Notes: a model not told the origin generated them from the sequence alone. A stretch of 64,000 bases of DNA from Collinsella sp. MSK.8.10 (GCF_019041915.1 NZ_JAHPYF010000005.1:117257-181256), one strand, 5' to 3'; positions 1 through 11,770 are shown, counted from the first letter of the stretch. Numbers and translations: made by a program.

Positions 1-388
1 TGAGCGGATAATGCTCCATGAGATAGCAACTTGCGATGCGGCGGTAGCGGCGTTGCTTTTGGGCGTCCACGGCTTCCTCGGGAAAGACCCGCGTGGTGCA
101 ATCCAGGGCGACGCGTCTGGTCTTGACCTCGGCCATCACCACGACATCGTCGAGCTCATCAAGCAGCACCAGATCGGCCTCGCCCTCGGTGCAACGATAA
201 CCCTGTTCCAGCAAGGTGTAGCCGCGCTCGTTAAAGTAGTCGATGGTGATCAGCTCGCCCAGCATGCCCAGCTCGCGGGGACTGAGTCCCTTGATAAACT
301 CGGGCGTCATCGCCCCGCAGTCGAGCTCGCCGTTTTCCCAACGCTCCTTGAGCCGCTGCGTCTTGCTCTTTTTGCTTGCGGCACTCAT
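1..388 (-). CDS. UPF0102 (YraN-like) nuclease-fold protein, 3' end cut by window edge
   Basis: The reading frame starts at ATG 388 and runs off the left edge, so the C-terminus is missing. The visible 129 residues contain the YraN signature: a 'GEADLVLLDE' strand followed by 'MAEVKTR', the acidic and lysine residues of a PD-(D/E)XK nuclease core. A charged segment of about 35 residues precedes the conserved 'LGELITIDYFNERGYTLLEQ' region. The start is supported by AAAGGAG just upstream. The family is widespread and its exact cellular role is unsettled. It commonly lies next to rnhB, as here, where a terminator separates the two genes. Confidence 0.85.
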   Translation of the reverse strand, partial: MSAASKKSKTQRLKERWENGELDCGAMTPEFIKGLSPRELGMLGELITIDYFNERGYTLLEQGYRCTEGEADLVLLDELDDVVVMAEVKTRRVALDCTTRVFPEEAVDAQKQRRYRRIASCYLMEHYPL

Positions 389-484
389 GGGGTCTCCTTT
401 CCCGCACACTGCATTGCCCCGATGATGAGGGCACCTTTCATGCGGGTAAGTACCGGAAGCAAACCAAAAGCTGACCAAATGCCA

Positions 485-528
485 ACAAAAAACGGGCCGT
501 ACGCAACAATGGTGTTGCATACGGCCCG
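485..528 (-). terminator. Intrinsic terminator after rnhB
   Basis: The arms 493-507 and 514-528 form a 15-bp stem with one G-U type pair. Read on the minus strand, the stem is followed by a run of T (complement of 486-492). It sits between the rnhB stop and the yraN-like start. Confidence 0.8.
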
Positions 529-577
529 CTACCAGCTGGTTTACAAAACGCCAGGGGTCCCTGTCTCCACAATTGAC

Positions 578-1366
578 CTAGAAAAGCCGCTCAGTCTGCA
601 GAAAGTTTCCGCAAAAGCTCACGCGGTGCAGAGGACAAAGTCCATGTTTGCGAATGGCCTCGATATGCTCGGGGCTCGCATAGCCCTTCGACTCGGCCAG
701 ATGGTACTCGGGATACTCGGCGTCGTACTCGACCATCATCTCGTCACGCGTCACCTTGGCCATGATGGACGCCGCGGCGATACAGGCGATTTTGGCATCG
801 CCCTTCACCACGTCGCGCTCGTTGGGAACGGCGCCCAAGGGGTTACCATCCATGAGGACACAGTCGGGTTCAAGTCCCGTATCGGCCACGGCGCCCGCGA
901 CGGCGGCACGAATGGCACGCGCCATGCCCATCTCATCGATATCCTTAGGCGCGATATGGCAAAAACCGATCGCCGTCGCCACCTCGGCAATCTTCACCGA
1001 GAGCAGCTCGCGGCGCGCCGGCGTGAGCTTTTTGGAATCGTTGATGCCCCAGACGCGCGGCTTCATGGGAAGGCACACGGCGCACACCGTCAGGGGACCG
1101 GCCACCGATCCGCGACCCACCTCGTCGACACCAACGATCACCCCATCGCCGCCAAGCTCATGCATAAGCTCGTACATGCCATTAACGCGCTCGCGCTCGG
1201 CAACCTCTTTGGCATGGCGTTTGAGGGCGCGTTCACAAGCCTTGATCACCTGCTGGCGCGGGTCCTCGCGATAATGCTCCACGAGGGCGGGAGTCTCCTC
1301 AAACGTAGCGCTCGCCAACTCACCGGCAACCTGCGATGCCGAAACCGAGCTCGTCATGTTGGCCAT
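578..1366 (-). CDS. rnhB: Ribonuclease HII
   Basis: It removes RNA from RNA-DNA hybrids and cuts at ribonucleotides embedded in DNA. The family core 'GVDEVGRGSVAGPL' lies near residues 76-90, followed by 'DSKKLTPARR' and a later 'MDGN' acidic position; 'KVTRDEMM' matches the C-terminal conserved block. About 70 N-terminal residues precede the catalytic domain, longer than minimal RNase HII proteins. I chose ATG 1366 because AAGGAGG lies just upstream of it; the in-frame ATG at 1384 lies on the far side of that Shine-Dalgarno sequence. The gene follows rplS, an order common in Gram-positive genomes, with a terminator between them. Confidence 0.95.
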   Translation of the reverse strand: MANMTSSVSASQVAGELASATFEETPALVEHYREDPRQQVIKACERALKRHAKEVAERERVNGMYELMHELGGDGVIVGVDEVGRGSVAGPLTVCAVCLPMKPRVWGINDSKKLTPARRELLSVKIAEVATAIGFCHIAPKDIDEMGMARAIRAAVAGAVADTGLEPDCVLMDGNPLGAVPNERDVVKGDAKIACIAAASIMAKVTRDEMMVEYDAEYPEYHLAESKGYASPEHIEAIRKHGLCPLHRVSFCGNFLQTERLF

Positions 1367-1394
1367 ACCAGGCCCTCCTTGCATGCAAATCAGA

Positions 1395-1425
1395 TAAAAA
1401 GAAGGGCCACCCGAAGGTGACCCTT
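1395..1425 (-). terminator. Terminator between rplS and rnhB
   Basis: A 10-bp stem (1402-1411 with 1416-1425) with a four-base loop is followed on the minus strand by CTTTTTA. It would limit read-through from the abundant rplS transcript into rnhB. Confidence 0.8.
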
Positions 1426-1459
1426 GTGTCCAAACGAGTGGACAGACGCTGCGATCTTC

Positions 1460-1801
1460 TTAGCGCTTCTCGGGGATGCGAGCAGCCTTGCCCACCTTGT
1501 CGCGGAGGTAGTACAGCTTGGCGCGACGGACGCGACCATGACGAACGACCTCGAGCTTGGCGATCTTGGGGCTGTGAAGCGGGAAGGTACGCTCAACACC
1601 GACACCGAAGGACATCTTGCGGACGGTGAAGGTCTCGCGGGCACCGGCGCCGGCCATGCGGATGACGTCGCCCTGGAAGACCTGGATGCGCTCGCGGTCG
1701 CCTTCCTTAATGCGGTAGTGAACCTTGACGTTGTCGGCGACGCGAACCTGAGGAATGTCCTCGCGGATCTGCTGACGCTCGATTGCGCGGATGTAATCCA
1801 T
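1460..1801 (-). CDS. rplS: 50S ribosomal protein L19
   Basis: A structural protein of the large subunit near the 30S-50S interface. The 113-residue product has the family pattern '[17 protein letters not shown]', '[18 protein letters not shown]' and '[13 protein letters not shown]', and its length is typical. ATG 1801 is preferred because AAGGA is spaced 7 bases from it; an in-frame TTG six bases upstream is too close. The gene has its own promoter at 1871-1898. In many bacteria rplS follows trmD; here it is separated from the trmD group. Confidence 0.97.
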   Translation of the reverse strand: MDYIRAIERQQIREDIPQVRVADNVKVHYRIKEGDRERIQVFQGDVIRMAGAGARETFTVRKMSFGVGVERTFPLHSPKIAKLEVVRHGRVRRAKLYYLRDKVGKAARIPEKR

Positions 1802-1870
1802 GTGCAATTCCTTACTCTTCTAGAGGTGCCGTACCACCTTGGCCGGCACGTAGTTGAACAAACGTATTCG

Positions 1871-1898
1871 AGTATACACGCGCGGGTTTCTGCTGCAA
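1871..1898 (-). promoter_or_regulatory. Probable rplS promoter
   Basis: On the minus strand TTGCAG (1893-1898) is followed after 16 bases by TATACT (1871-1876). Both boxes are close to the housekeeping sigma consensus and lie about 65 bases before the rplS start. Confidence 0.6.
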
Positions 1899-1945
1899 GA
1901 ACAATTTTTTACGCAGACAAAAAGACAAAACCCGCACATGATAAT

Positions 1946-1971
1946 CGCCCGCCTCACGAATGAGGCGGGCG
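1946..1971 (-). terminator. Hairpin downstream of ppdK
   Basis: A perfect 11-bp GC-rich stem (1946-1956 with 1961-1971) closes a TTCG-type tetraloop. The following minus-strand sequence ATTATCATG is only partly T-rich, so it may be a weak terminator or an mRNA-end stabiliser. Confidence 0.5.
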
Positions 1972-2010
1972 GCATGAAGGGGGCTACGCTAGGCGTCTAT
2001 ACCCAAAACG

Positions 2011-4761
<2,751 letters not shown>

Positions 4762-5017
4762 GATACTTCCCCTTCCATGCGCTTACGCGCACGACCGTGG
4801 TAACGAATCGACCCGCCGGATGCGGGCCGTGAGGGAACTATACGGCCGGATTTGAACGGGCTTGAGCAGAGGATACGCGGTTTGGTAAACGTGCTAAAAC
4901 TGGCGGTAAACGGTAGGTAAAGTTGGTTACCTTATGAAGATACCACTAGAGTGTAATTGCAGGTCAGAGGCGGTAGAAACTGCTAAATCGCTTTACCAAT
5001 ATCAGGCTTTTTAGCCG

Positions 5018-5103
5018 CTCCGATGAGTTTTCTGGGACGGGGATTAAAAAATCATTGAGTACCTAATGATTTTTTAATCCCCGTCCCAGAAAACTCATCG
5101 GAG
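5018..5103. repeat. Perfect 39-bp inverted repeat in the ppsR-ppdK gap
   Basis: The arms 5018-5056 and 5065-5103 are perfect reverse complements around an 8-base spacer. Each arm carries GGGACGGGGATTAAAAAAT. It begins 7 bases after the ppsR stop, so the RNA would form a very stable hairpin that could end or protect the glyQ-glyS-ppsR transcript. The rest of the 348-bp gap (4762-5017) has no gene; a TATAGT box at about 4838-4843 on the minus strand could belong to a ppdK promoter but has a poor -35 partner. Confidence 0.95.
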
Positions 5104-5109
5104 AAAGGA

Positions 5110-5985
5110 CTACTGCTGTTGGGCTCGGCGGGCGGCGCGGCGGGCGCGAGCTTCTTGGATTTCCTCCAAGTGGCTAATGATCTCGGCAGCGCTTTCCTCG
5201 ATGGCCTTGCCGTCGGTACGCACCACAAAGCAGCCTAGGCGCTTCATGAGGGCACGAGCTTCCTCGAGCTCGCTGCGCACGCTCTCGGGCTCGGCATAGG
5301 AGCCGGCAACGGCACGGGCGTAGTCATCGCCCAAGCGGCTATCGCGAATTTCGGAAATCACATCGACGGTCGAAATCAGGCCGAACAGGCGCATCGGGTC
5401 GACCTCGTAAATCGACTTCGGCGGCTCCATGCCATGGGCCAACGGAACATTGGCAACCTTGTAACCTTGATAGGCCAAATACATCGACAGCGGCGTCTTG
5501 GACGTGCGCGATACGCCCAGTAGCACGATATCGGCACCCGACAGATCGTCGCAACCGCGCCCGTCATCGTGCTCAACGAAATACTCCATGGCCTCGATAC
5601 GATGGAAATAGCGGTCATCGGTCTTGTGAATCACGCCCGCAACGCCCTTGGGCGGCACGCCGACGAGCGACGACAGCACGGCGAGCGTCGGGCCGATCAG
5701 GTCGACCGAACGGATATGCAGCATGCCCAGGTAATCGAGCACGCGGGCGCGAAGCGCCGGATCGACAATGGTGTGGAACACGGCGATATCGCGATGGTCG
5801 GCATCGACGCGCGGCCCCACAAATGACTTGACCTGCTCCACGGAGGCCACCTTGGGCAGGCGCAAAACGCGAAAAGCCCCTTCATCAAATTGCCCGGACG
5901 CCGCAAGCACCACCTCACAAGCGGTATCGCCGAGAGAGTCGGAGATAACGATAACGGTGGGACGAACGGCGACCGGGCAATCCAT
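5110..5985 (-). CDS. ppsR: PPDK regulatory protein (bifunctional kinase/pyrophosphorylase)
   Basis: A DUF299-family enzyme that inactivates pyruvate, phosphate dikinase by ADP-dependent phosphorylation of a Thr beside the catalytic His and reverses this by phosphorolysis. The P-loop-like signature 'GVSRTSKTPLSMYLA' lies in the middle, with 'VISDSLGDTA' near the N-terminus. The product is 291 residues with a basic Arg/Ala/Gln-rich tail. AAAGGAGC precedes ATG 5985. It follows glyS by 34 bases, echoing the glyQ-glyS-ccpN-yqfL order of Bacillus without the ccpN gene. The target gene ppdK is next downstream, which supports the assignment to PPDK rather than PEP synthase. Confidence 0.93.
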   Translation of the reverse strand: MDCPVAVRPTVIVISDSLGDTACEVVLAASGQFDEGAFRVLRLPKVASVEQVKSFVGPRVDADHRDIAVFHTIVDPALRARVLDYLGMLHIRSVDLIGPTLAVLSSLVGVPPKGVAGVIHKTDDRYFHRIEAMEYFVEHDDGRGCDDLSGADIVLLGVSRTSKTPLSMYLAYQGYKVANVPLAHGMEPPKSIYEVDPMRLFGLISTVDVISEIRDSRLGDDYARAVAGSYAEPESVRSELEEARALMKRLGCFVVRTDGKAIEESAAEIISHLEEIQEARARRAARRAQQQ

Positions 5986-6019
5986 GCGGGGCTCCTTTTG
6001 CGCTTACGCGCAGGCTGGC

Positions 6020-8116
6020 TTACTTTTTGCGGGCAAACTCACCGATGTTGGCGATGCCGGAGAAAACGGCCTCGAAGCGGTTGAGCAGCTTAAGGCGATT
6101 ATCGCGGAGCTGCTCGTCCTTGTCCATGACCATAACCTCGTCGAAGAAGCGGTCGATGGGGGCACGCAGAGCTGCAAGGGCGGCAAATGCGGCCGGGTAA
6201 TCCTCGGCAGCAAGGGCGGCATCAACAGCGGTCTGAGCGGCCTCGGAGGCGTCGGCGAGCGCGAGCTCGGCCTCGCCCATCAGGCTGCGGTCGTACTCCG
6301 CACCCAGCTCGGGCTTGGAGATGTGCGCGGCGCGGGCATAGGCGGTAGCCAGGTTGTCGAAGGTCTCGGCATCGTTCTTGCGGGCCTCGTCGAGCGCGGC
6401 GCAGCGGGCGAAGAAGACGGACGGGGCGATGATGTGCACCGCGGAGACGGCGGCAACGGTATCGGCCGGGATCTTTTCGTCGCGGGCCATGCTCACAAGG
6501 CGGCCATGGAAGAAGTCGCGAACCTGCTGGGCGACCTCGGCGGCGTCGAACTCAATGCCCCGCTCACTGTAAAGCTCGAGGGCGAAGTCGATGAGCGACG
6601 TGGGGTCGATCGGCAGACGGTCGCGCAGGATGTTGATGATGCCGATAGCGGCACGACGCAGCGCGTAGGGGTCGGAGGAGCCGGTCGGGGGCTCGCCGAT
6701 GGCAAAGATACCGGCGATGGTATCGAGCTTGTCGGCGCAGGCCACGATGCAGCCAGCGGTGCCCTCGGGCAGCTCGTCACCGGCAAAGCGGGGACGATAA
6801 TGATCGCGAATGGCGTGGGCAACCTCGTCGTTCTCCCCCATCGCGGTCGCGTAATAACCGCCCATCACGCCCTGCTGGCTCGTGAACTCGACGACGGCGT
6901 TGGACACCAGGTCTGCCTTGCACAGGTGCGCGGCGCGAGCAGCGTCGGCGGCAAGATGGGCGCCCAGATGAGCCTCGCGGGCGATAGCGAGCGCGAGCTG
7001 CTCGATGCGCTCGGACTTGGCGAGCACGCTACCGAGCTTCTCCTGGAAGGCAACCTTGGCCAGACGCTCACGGAATTCGTCGAGGGAGATCTTCAGGTCC
7101 TCCTCGTAGAAGAACTTTGCGTCGTCCAGACGGGCGCGCACGACGCGCTCGTTGCCGTCGATCACGCGCTCGGCGTTCTCGGGCTTGCTGTTGGAGACGA
7201 CCACGAACTCACGCGTGAGCTTGCCCTCGCCGTCATAGATCGGGAAGTAGCGCTGGTTGGTGAGCATGGACTCGCAGATGATCTCGTGCGGGACCTTGAG
7301 GAACTCCTCATCGAAGGTACCGACGAGCACCGTCGGCCACTCGCAGAGGTTGATAACCTCCTCGAAGACCTTCTTGGGCGTATCGACATGGCAGCCGGGG
7401 CGGGCAGCCTCGACCTCGGCGATACCGGCGAGGATGGCCTCACGACGACGCTCGGCAGAAAGCACGCCGGCGTCCTCGAGCACCTGCTCGTAGACGGCGG
7501 GGCTGGCAACCACATGGTCACCAGGGCCAAGTACGCGATGACCACGCGTGGTGTTGCCGCTCGTCACGTCGGCAAACGACACAGGCACAACATCCTCGCC
7601 CAAAAGGCAGCAGATCCAACGGACCGGACGAACAAAGGTCGCGTGCTCGTGGCCCCAGCGCTGGCTGCGGTAGTTGGGCCACTGCAGGCCGGCAATAGTC
7701 TTCTCGCACAGAGCGGTCAGAATCGGGGTTGCCGGTGCGGAGGGAATATTCTTCTCGGCGAACACATACTCGCGACCGTCAGTGTCCTCGCGACGGACCA
7801 GGTCCTCGGCAGCCACACCGCACTTGCGGGCAAAGCCCTGGGCGGCCTTGGTGGCGTTACCGTCAGCGTCGAAGGCAATGTTGGCCGCGGGGCCACGCTT
7901 GACCTCGTGAACCTCATCGGTCGCGGTGGCGACGTCGGCCACGAGCGCAGCCAGACGACGTGGGCTCGAGATCACGCGGACCTCGCCGTGGGCCAGACCG
8001 GCCTCGTCGAGGCCCTTGGCGATCATGGTGCCAAGCTGCTTGACGGCATTGTTCAGCGGTGCGGAGGGCATTTCCTCCGTACCGATCTCAAACAGGAAAT
8101 CCTTAGCGTCTGCCAT
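6020..8116 (-). CDS. glyS: Glycyl-tRNA synthetase beta subunit
   Basis: The large subunit of the alpha2-beta2 type glycyl-tRNA synthetase, which binds tRNA-Gly and carries anticodon-binding and HD-like regions. The 698-residue product starts 'DFLFEIGTEEMPS', the characteristic beta-subunit N-terminus, and has 'SSPRRLAALV' and 'CEWPTVLVG' blocks typical of the family. It begins 3 bases after the glyQ stop, so the subunits are probably translated in a coupled way. Confidence 0.96.
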   Translation of the reverse strand: MADAKDFLFEIGTEEMPSAPLNNAVKQLGTMIAKGLDEAGLAHGEVRVISSPRRLAALVADVATATDEVHEVKRGPAANIAFDADGNATKAAQGFARKCGVAAEDLVRREDTDGREYVFAEKNIPSAPATPILTALCEKTIAGLQWPNYRSQRWGHEHATFVRPVRWICCLLGEDVVPVSFADVTSGNTTRGHRVLGPGDHVVASPAVYEQVLEDAGVLSAERRREAILAGIAEVEAARPGCHVDTPKKVFEEVINLCEWPTVLVGTFDEEFLKVPHEIICESMLTNQRYFPIYDGEGKLTREFVVVSNSKPENAERVIDGNERVVRARLDDAKFFYEEDLKISLDEFRERLAKVAFQEKLGSVLAKSERIEQLALAIAREAHLGAHLAADAARAAHLCKADLVSNAVVEFTSQQGVMGGYYATAMGENDEVAHAIRDHYRPRFAGDELPEGTAGCIVACADKLDTIAGIFAIGEPPTGSSDPYALRRAAIGIINILRDRLPIDPTSLIDFALELYSERGIEFDAAEVAQQVRDFFHGRLVSMARDEKIPADTVAAVSAVHIIAPSVFFARCAALDEARKNDAETFDNLATAYARAAHISKPELGAEYDRSLMGEAELALADASEAAQTAVDAALAAEDYPAAFAALAALRAPIDRFFDEVMVMDKDEQLRDNRLKLLNRFEAVFSGIANIGEFARKK

Positions 8117-8119
8117 GGC

Positions 8120-9031
8120 TTACGCCACCTCGCCTTCCTGGTCGGCATTCTCGTTGACTCCGGCGACCTCGGCCATATAGGCCTCGCAGCACGCCTTGGC
8201 GACGGCGCGGACGCGCAGGATGTAGTTGGCGCGCTCGACCGCGGACAGGGCGCCACGGGCATCGAGCAGGTTGAAGGCGTGGCTGCACTTCATGACGCAG
8301 TCGTACGCCGGCAGCGGAAGCTTGCGCTCCAGGCAGGAATGGCACTCGGCCTCGTAGTCGTCAAACTTCTGACGCATCATCTCGACATTGGCGACCTCAA
8401 AGTTATAAGCACTGAACTCGCGCTCATTCTCCAAGAACACGTCGCCGTAGGTCATGGGCGTGCCGTCGGGCAGGTAGCTCCACACCAGGTCGTAGACGGA
8501 GTTGACGCCCTGGGCATACATGGCGATACGCTCCAGGCCGTAGGTGATCTCGACAGGCACGGGGTCGACCTCGATGCCGCCCACCTGCTGGAAGTACGTA
8601 AACTGCGTGACCTCCATGCCGTTGAGCCAGACCTCCCAGCCAAGGCCCCAGGCGCCGAGCGTCGGGCTCTCCCAGTCGTCCTCGACAAAGCGGACGTCAT
8701 GGTCGTTGGGGTCCAGGCCAATGGCGGCCAGCGAACCCAGGTAGAGCTCCTGAGCGTTGACCGGCGAGGGCTTGATGAGCACCTGGAACTGATAGTAGTG
8801 CTGCATGCGGTTGGGGTTCTCGCCGTAGCGGCCGTCGGCGGGACGGCGGCAGGGCTGCGCATAGCAGGTGCGCCACTCGGCGGGACCGAGCGAGCGCAGC
8901 GTGGTCGCGGTATGGAAGGTACCGGCACCGACCTCGGAGTCATAGGGCTGCATAATGACGCAGCCCTGCTCGCCCCAGTACTGCTGGAGGCGCAGGATGA
9001 TGTCTTGGAAGGAAAGCGATGAAGCGTTCAT
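8120..9031 (-). CDS. glyQ: Glycyl-tRNA synthetase alpha subunit
   Basis: The catalytic class II subunit that activates glycine. The product (303 residues, normal length) opens with '[19 protein letters not shown]' and contains '[20 protein letters not shown]' and '[12 protein letters not shown]', all diagnostic of the alpha subunit. A GAGGGGATATTAGAGGC leader precedes ATG 9031. It is the first gene of glyQ-glyS-ppsR. Only about 60 bases separate it from lepB, leaving no room for a T-box leader. Confidence 0.97.
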   Translation of the reverse strand: MNASSLSFQDIILRLQQYWGEQGCVIMQPYDSEVGAGTFHTATTLRSLGPAEWRTCYAQPCRRPADGRYGENPNRMQHYYQFQVLIKPSPVNAQELYLGSLAAIGLDPNDHDVRFVEDDWESPTLGAWGLGWEVWLNGMEVTQFTYFQQVGGIEVDPVPVEITYGLERIAMYAQGVNSVYDLVWSYLPDGTPMTYGDVFLENEREFSAYNFEVANVEMMRQKFDDYEAECHSCLERKLPLPAYDCVMKCSHAFNLLDARGALSAVERANYILRVRAVAKACCEAYMAEVAGVNENADQEGEVA

Positions 9032-9090
9032 GCCTCTAATATCCCCTCGTCGAAACGATTACACGGTTAGGTACTGTACTATAGCGGTTT

Positions 9091-9654
9091 TTAGTCGATA
9101 GCGCCGATGCGGTTGAGCGGCCAGTAGCGCACAAGCGCCACAGCGATCAAATCAGAGCGATCGACGGGACCAAAGTAGCGTGAGTCGGCAGAGTTTTCGC
9201 GGTTGTCGCCCATCACCCACACGCACCCGTCGGGAACGGTGTAGGGATAGCTTACCTGAGCGCCGGGCGCTTGGACCGAAAGTGGCCAGCTCATGCCCGT
9301 CGTATAGTCCTCGTCGAGCGCTTGGCCGTCAACGACCACCTTGCCATCCTGCAGGTCGACCGTCTGGCCGGCCGTGGCAATAACGCGCTTGACAAGAACA
9401 TCATGCTCGGAGGTGCCATCGGGGTTGTGAAACACCACGATATCGCCCTGCTTGACGGGCTGACCGAGCTCGAGGCTCACCTTTTGCGCCAGGATCTGGT
9501 CGCCAATCTCGATTGTGTCCTCCATAGAGCCGGTGGGCACCACAAAGGGCTCGACCACAAAGGTGCGGATCAGGAAGGTGGCCACAAGCGCGATCGCGAT
9601 GACCGCGATCCACTCAAAAGCGCCCCTCAACGCGGAATGTTGCGTAGGAACCAT
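9091..9654 (-). CDS. lepB: Signal peptidase I
   Basis: A membrane serine protease that removes signal peptides from secreted proteins. One transmembrane segment (about residues 13-33) is followed by 'PTGSMEDTI' with the catalytic Ser, 'VLVKRVIATAGQ' with the catalytic Lys, and 'MGDNRENSADSR', the conserved C-terminal box. At 187 residues it is a typical Gram-positive type. ATG 9654 is preferred because GAGGAG lies 5 bases upstream; a GTG at 9660 would overlap the Shine-Dalgarno sequence. The start of the gene touches the trmD stop, so it is the last member of the rpsP-trmD group. Confidence 0.95.
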   Translation of the reverse strand: MVPTQHSALRGAFEWIAVIAIALVATFLIRTFVVEPFVVPTGSMEDTIEIGDQILAQKVSLELGQPVKQGDIVVFHNPDGTSEHDVLVKRVIATAGQTVDLQDGKVVVDGQALDEDYTTGMSWPLSVQAPGAQVSYPYTVPDGCVWVMGDNRENSADSRYFGPVDRSDLIAVALVRYWPLNRIGAID

Positions 9655-9656
9655 AC

Positions 9657-10415
9657 TCACTCCTCGCTCTGCGAATACGAAGCGTCAAGGATCTCCTGCG
9701 CGTAAGCGCGCTCCTCGGGCGTGAGCCGCGCAGTCTCGATCAGGTCGGGACGCCAGCGACAGGTGCGCTCGATGGCATTCTTGCGGCGCCAGGCATCGAC
9801 CTTGGCGTGATCGCCGCTCACGAGCACCGGAGGAACGCCCTCGCCGTTGAACTCGGCGGGGCGGGTGTACTGCGCGTACTCGAGCAGGCCTCCGTCCTCG
9901 GCGGTCGAGAACGACTCGTCCACGTTGCTCATCTCGTCGCCCAGGGCGCCGGGAATGAGGCGTACGACGGCATCGGCAACGACCATCGCGGGCAGCTCGC
10001 CGCCCGTGAGCACATAGTCGCCGATCGACAGACGTTCATCGGCATACGCATACGCGCGCTCGTCGACGCCCTCGTAACGGCTGCACACAAACAGCAGGCG
10101 CTCACTTTTGAGCAGGCGCTCGGCCACATGCTGCGTAAAAGGCTCGCCACAGGGGGTAAAGAACACCACAGTGGGCTTAGGACCCTCTGCGCTAATGGCC
10201 TCGATGGCCTCTGCGATAGGCTCGACCTTCATGAGCATGCCCTGCCCGCCGCCGTACGGCTCGTCATCGACGGTACGATGGCGGTCGTGCGTCCAGTCGC
10301 GCAGGTTATACGCCTTAAAATCAAAAAGGCCGGCCTTGCGGGCGCGGCCCAAAATCGACGTGGACATGACAGGCTCAAACATCTCGGGAAAGACCGAAAG
10401 GGTCTCAATCAGCAT
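9657..10415 (-). CDS. trmD: tRNA (guanine-N1)-methyltransferase
   Basis: It methylates G37 of tRNAs using S-adenosylmethionine, which prevents frameshifting. The SPOUT trefoil-knot motifs are visible: 'DDEPYGGGQGMLMK' and 'DYVLTGGELPAMV'. At 252 residues with the C-terminal 'RRPDLI'-like region it has the expected size. GGGAGGAAAAC precedes ATG 10415. It follows rimM closely, the conserved gene order. Confidence 0.96.
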   Translation of the reverse strand: MLIETLSVFPEMFEPVMSTSILGRARKAGLFDFKAYNLRDWTHDRHRTVDDEPYGGGQGMLMKVEPIAEAIEAISAEGPKPTVVFFTPCGEPFTQHVAERLLKSERLLFVCSRYEGVDERAYAYADERLSIGDYVLTGGELPAMVVADAVVRLIPGALGDEMSNVDESFSTAEDGGLLEYAQYTRPAEFNGEGVPPVLVSGDHAKVDAWRRKNAIERTCRWRPDLIETARLTPEERAYAQEILDASYSQSEE

Positions 10416-10425
10416 GTTTTCCTCC

Positions 10426-10947
10426 CTACTTGTCCATATCGATAAGGCCGTCCATCACGTGGACGGAAATTGTTCCTGCATCGGGAAGATCGAGCACGAC
10501 CTGCTCGATCACGGGAATCAGTACCTCGCCGTACCGATCACCCTCGACAACCCAAACATCGTTAGCGGGCGTCGACATGATCTCGACGATCGTGCCGAGC
10601 GAACCGAAGCGCTCGTCGACCACCTCGCGACCCATCAGGTCGGTATAGGCAGCGTCGAGCGAATCGAGCTCAAAGTCGTCGCGATTTGCCAGCACATAGC
10701 ATCCCGTGATGCCCTCGGCGGCCGTCAAGTCGTCAATGCCCTCAAACGAGACCAGATCGCCATCGCCCGTATCGGTGACGGACACGACCGTGCAAAAGCG
10801 GTCGCGCTTGAGCGCCGGCGGCGTCAGGGCGACGCGCATGCCCGGCTCTAATACAGAAGGAAGCCCCCGCAGCGGCTGCGCGAGGACCTCCCCCTTCCTT
10901 CCGTGCGGCTTGACCACACGGGCGATGTTTTTGTACTGGGACCTCAA
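10426..10947 (-). CDS. rimM: Ribosome maturation factor RimM
   Basis: It assists 16S rRNA processing and assembly of the 30S head. The N-terminal barrel shows 'NIARVVKPHGRKGEV', and a PRC-barrel follows with 'GREVVDERFGSLGTIVE' and 'VLIPVIEQVV'. The start is TTG 10947, four bases after the khpA stop; no in-frame ATG or GTG fits the family N-terminus. At 173 residues it is of usual length. It interacts with S19 and uS13-containing assembly intermediates in other bacteria. Confidence 0.92.
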   Translation of the reverse strand: MRSQYKNIARVVKPHGRKGEVLAQPLRGLPSVLEPGMRVALTPPALKRDRFCTVVSVTDTGDGDLVSFEGIDDLTAAEGITGCYVLANRDDFELDSLDAAYTDLMGREVVDERFGSLGTIVEIMSTPANDVWVVEGDRYGEVLIPVIEQVVLDLPDAGTISVHVMDGLIDMDK

Positions 10948-10951
10948 GGTC

Positions 10952-11236
10952 CTAGCCCAGAACCTCTACCTCGACAGCAGTGTCGAGGCGAGCGGCCAGT
11001 GCACGGGCGAGCGTGCGAATGGCCTTGATGGTACGGCCACGACGGCCGATGACCTTAGCGACGTCATCCTCGGCGACCGAAACCTCAATCGTGGAGGCGT
11101 CGTCACCATCGATGACCTCAAGGCTCACGGAATCCGGGTCGTCGACGATCTGAACAACGAGATATTCGACGAGATCGGCGATGCGATCTGAGAGCATTGC
11201 CTCACCCTCGAGCTGTGCAGCGTCAACCTCAGGCAC
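10952..11236 (-). CDS. khpA: KH-domain RNA-binding protein KhpA
   Basis: A small single KH-domain protein between rpsP and rimM. The RNA-binding GxxG loop is 'GRRGRTI' near residues 69-75 of the longer form. GTG 11236 with GAGGAG upstream gives 94 residues; ATG 11197 with GAGG upstream gives 81 residues and matches the usual family length ('MLSDRIADLVEYLV'). In other Gram-positive bacteria KhpA pairs with KhpB and affects cell division and envelope growth; that role is knowledge of the family, not seen here. Confidence 0.93.
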   Translation of the reverse strand: MPEVDAAQLEGEAMLSDRIADLVEYLVVQIVDDPDSVSLEVIDGDDASTIEVSVAEDDVAKVIGRRGRTIKAIRTLARALAARLDTAVEVEVLG

Positions 11237-11239
11237 GAT

Positions 11240-11581
11240 TTACTCCTCGGCGCCCTCAGCGGCCTCAGCGGCAGCCTTAGCGGCCTCGGCCTCTTTGGCG
11301 AGCTGCTTCTTGGACTTCTTGACGACGGTCTCGGTCTTCTCGCCCTCGTTGGCGGCCTTGACCAGAGCAGCGACAGCGTCGGTGAGCTGAGCGCCCTTGG
11401 ACTGCCAGTCAGCGATCTTCTCGAGATCGAGGTTGATGGTCTTGGGGGCGGTCATCGGGTTGTAGCGGCCGACCTCCTCGATGATACGACCGTCACGCGG
11501 GGCGCGGGAATCGGCGACGACGACACGGTAGTACGGACGCTTCTTAGCGCCGTGACGAGCAAGGCGAATCTTGACTGCCAA
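11240..11581 (-). CDS. rpsP: 30S ribosomal protein S16
   Basis: A small-subunit assembly protein. The N-terminus '[25 protein letters not shown]' region is diagnostic. The start is TTG 11581 behind GGAGGAG; the frame remains open further upstream, but that extension lies before the ribosome site. The 113-residue product carries a C-terminal Lys then Ala/Glu-rich tail of about 30 residues, common in Actinobacteria. It leads the rpsP-khpA-rimM-trmD-lepB group and has a good promoter at 11711-11738. Confidence 0.95.
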   Translation of the reverse strand: MAVKIRLARHGAKKRPYYRVVVADSRAPRDGRIIEEVGRYNPMTAPKTINLDLEKIADWQSKGAQLTDAVAALVKAANEGEKTETVVKKSKKQLAKEAEAAKAAAEAAEGAEE

Positions 11582-11710
11582 AGGAAACTCCTCCAACCAA
11601 GCAGCTTTAGGCTGCAACTACAAACAAACAGTTGAACATAATACGCCATCGACGCGGGCAGGTGAAGTCCGTGAGACCAACTTCTTCGGTGTAGTCGAGG
11701 GCAAATCCAT

Positions 11711-11738
11711 ATCTTAGACAAGAATTCGGGATTTGCAA
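11711..11738 (-). promoter_or_regulatory. Probable rpsP promoter
   Basis: On the minus strand TTGCAA (11733-11738), a 16-base spacer and TAAGAT (11711-11716) lie about 130 bases before the rpsP start, leaving a leader of over 100 bases. Confidence 0.55.
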
Positions 11739-11770
11739 GCACATACACGCACCCCACATGAGCTGCGCGG

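Noticed and set aside
5768..9022. A plus-strand open frame of over 1000 codons opposite glyQ-glyS-ppsR
   Set aside because: It mirrors the third-base GC of well-conserved genes on the other strand, has no recognisable domains and no ribosome site. Long antisense frames are expected in GC-rich coding DNA.
9032..9090. T-box riboswitch before glyQ
   Set aside because: The gap to lepB is only about 60 bases and no T-box core sequence is present.
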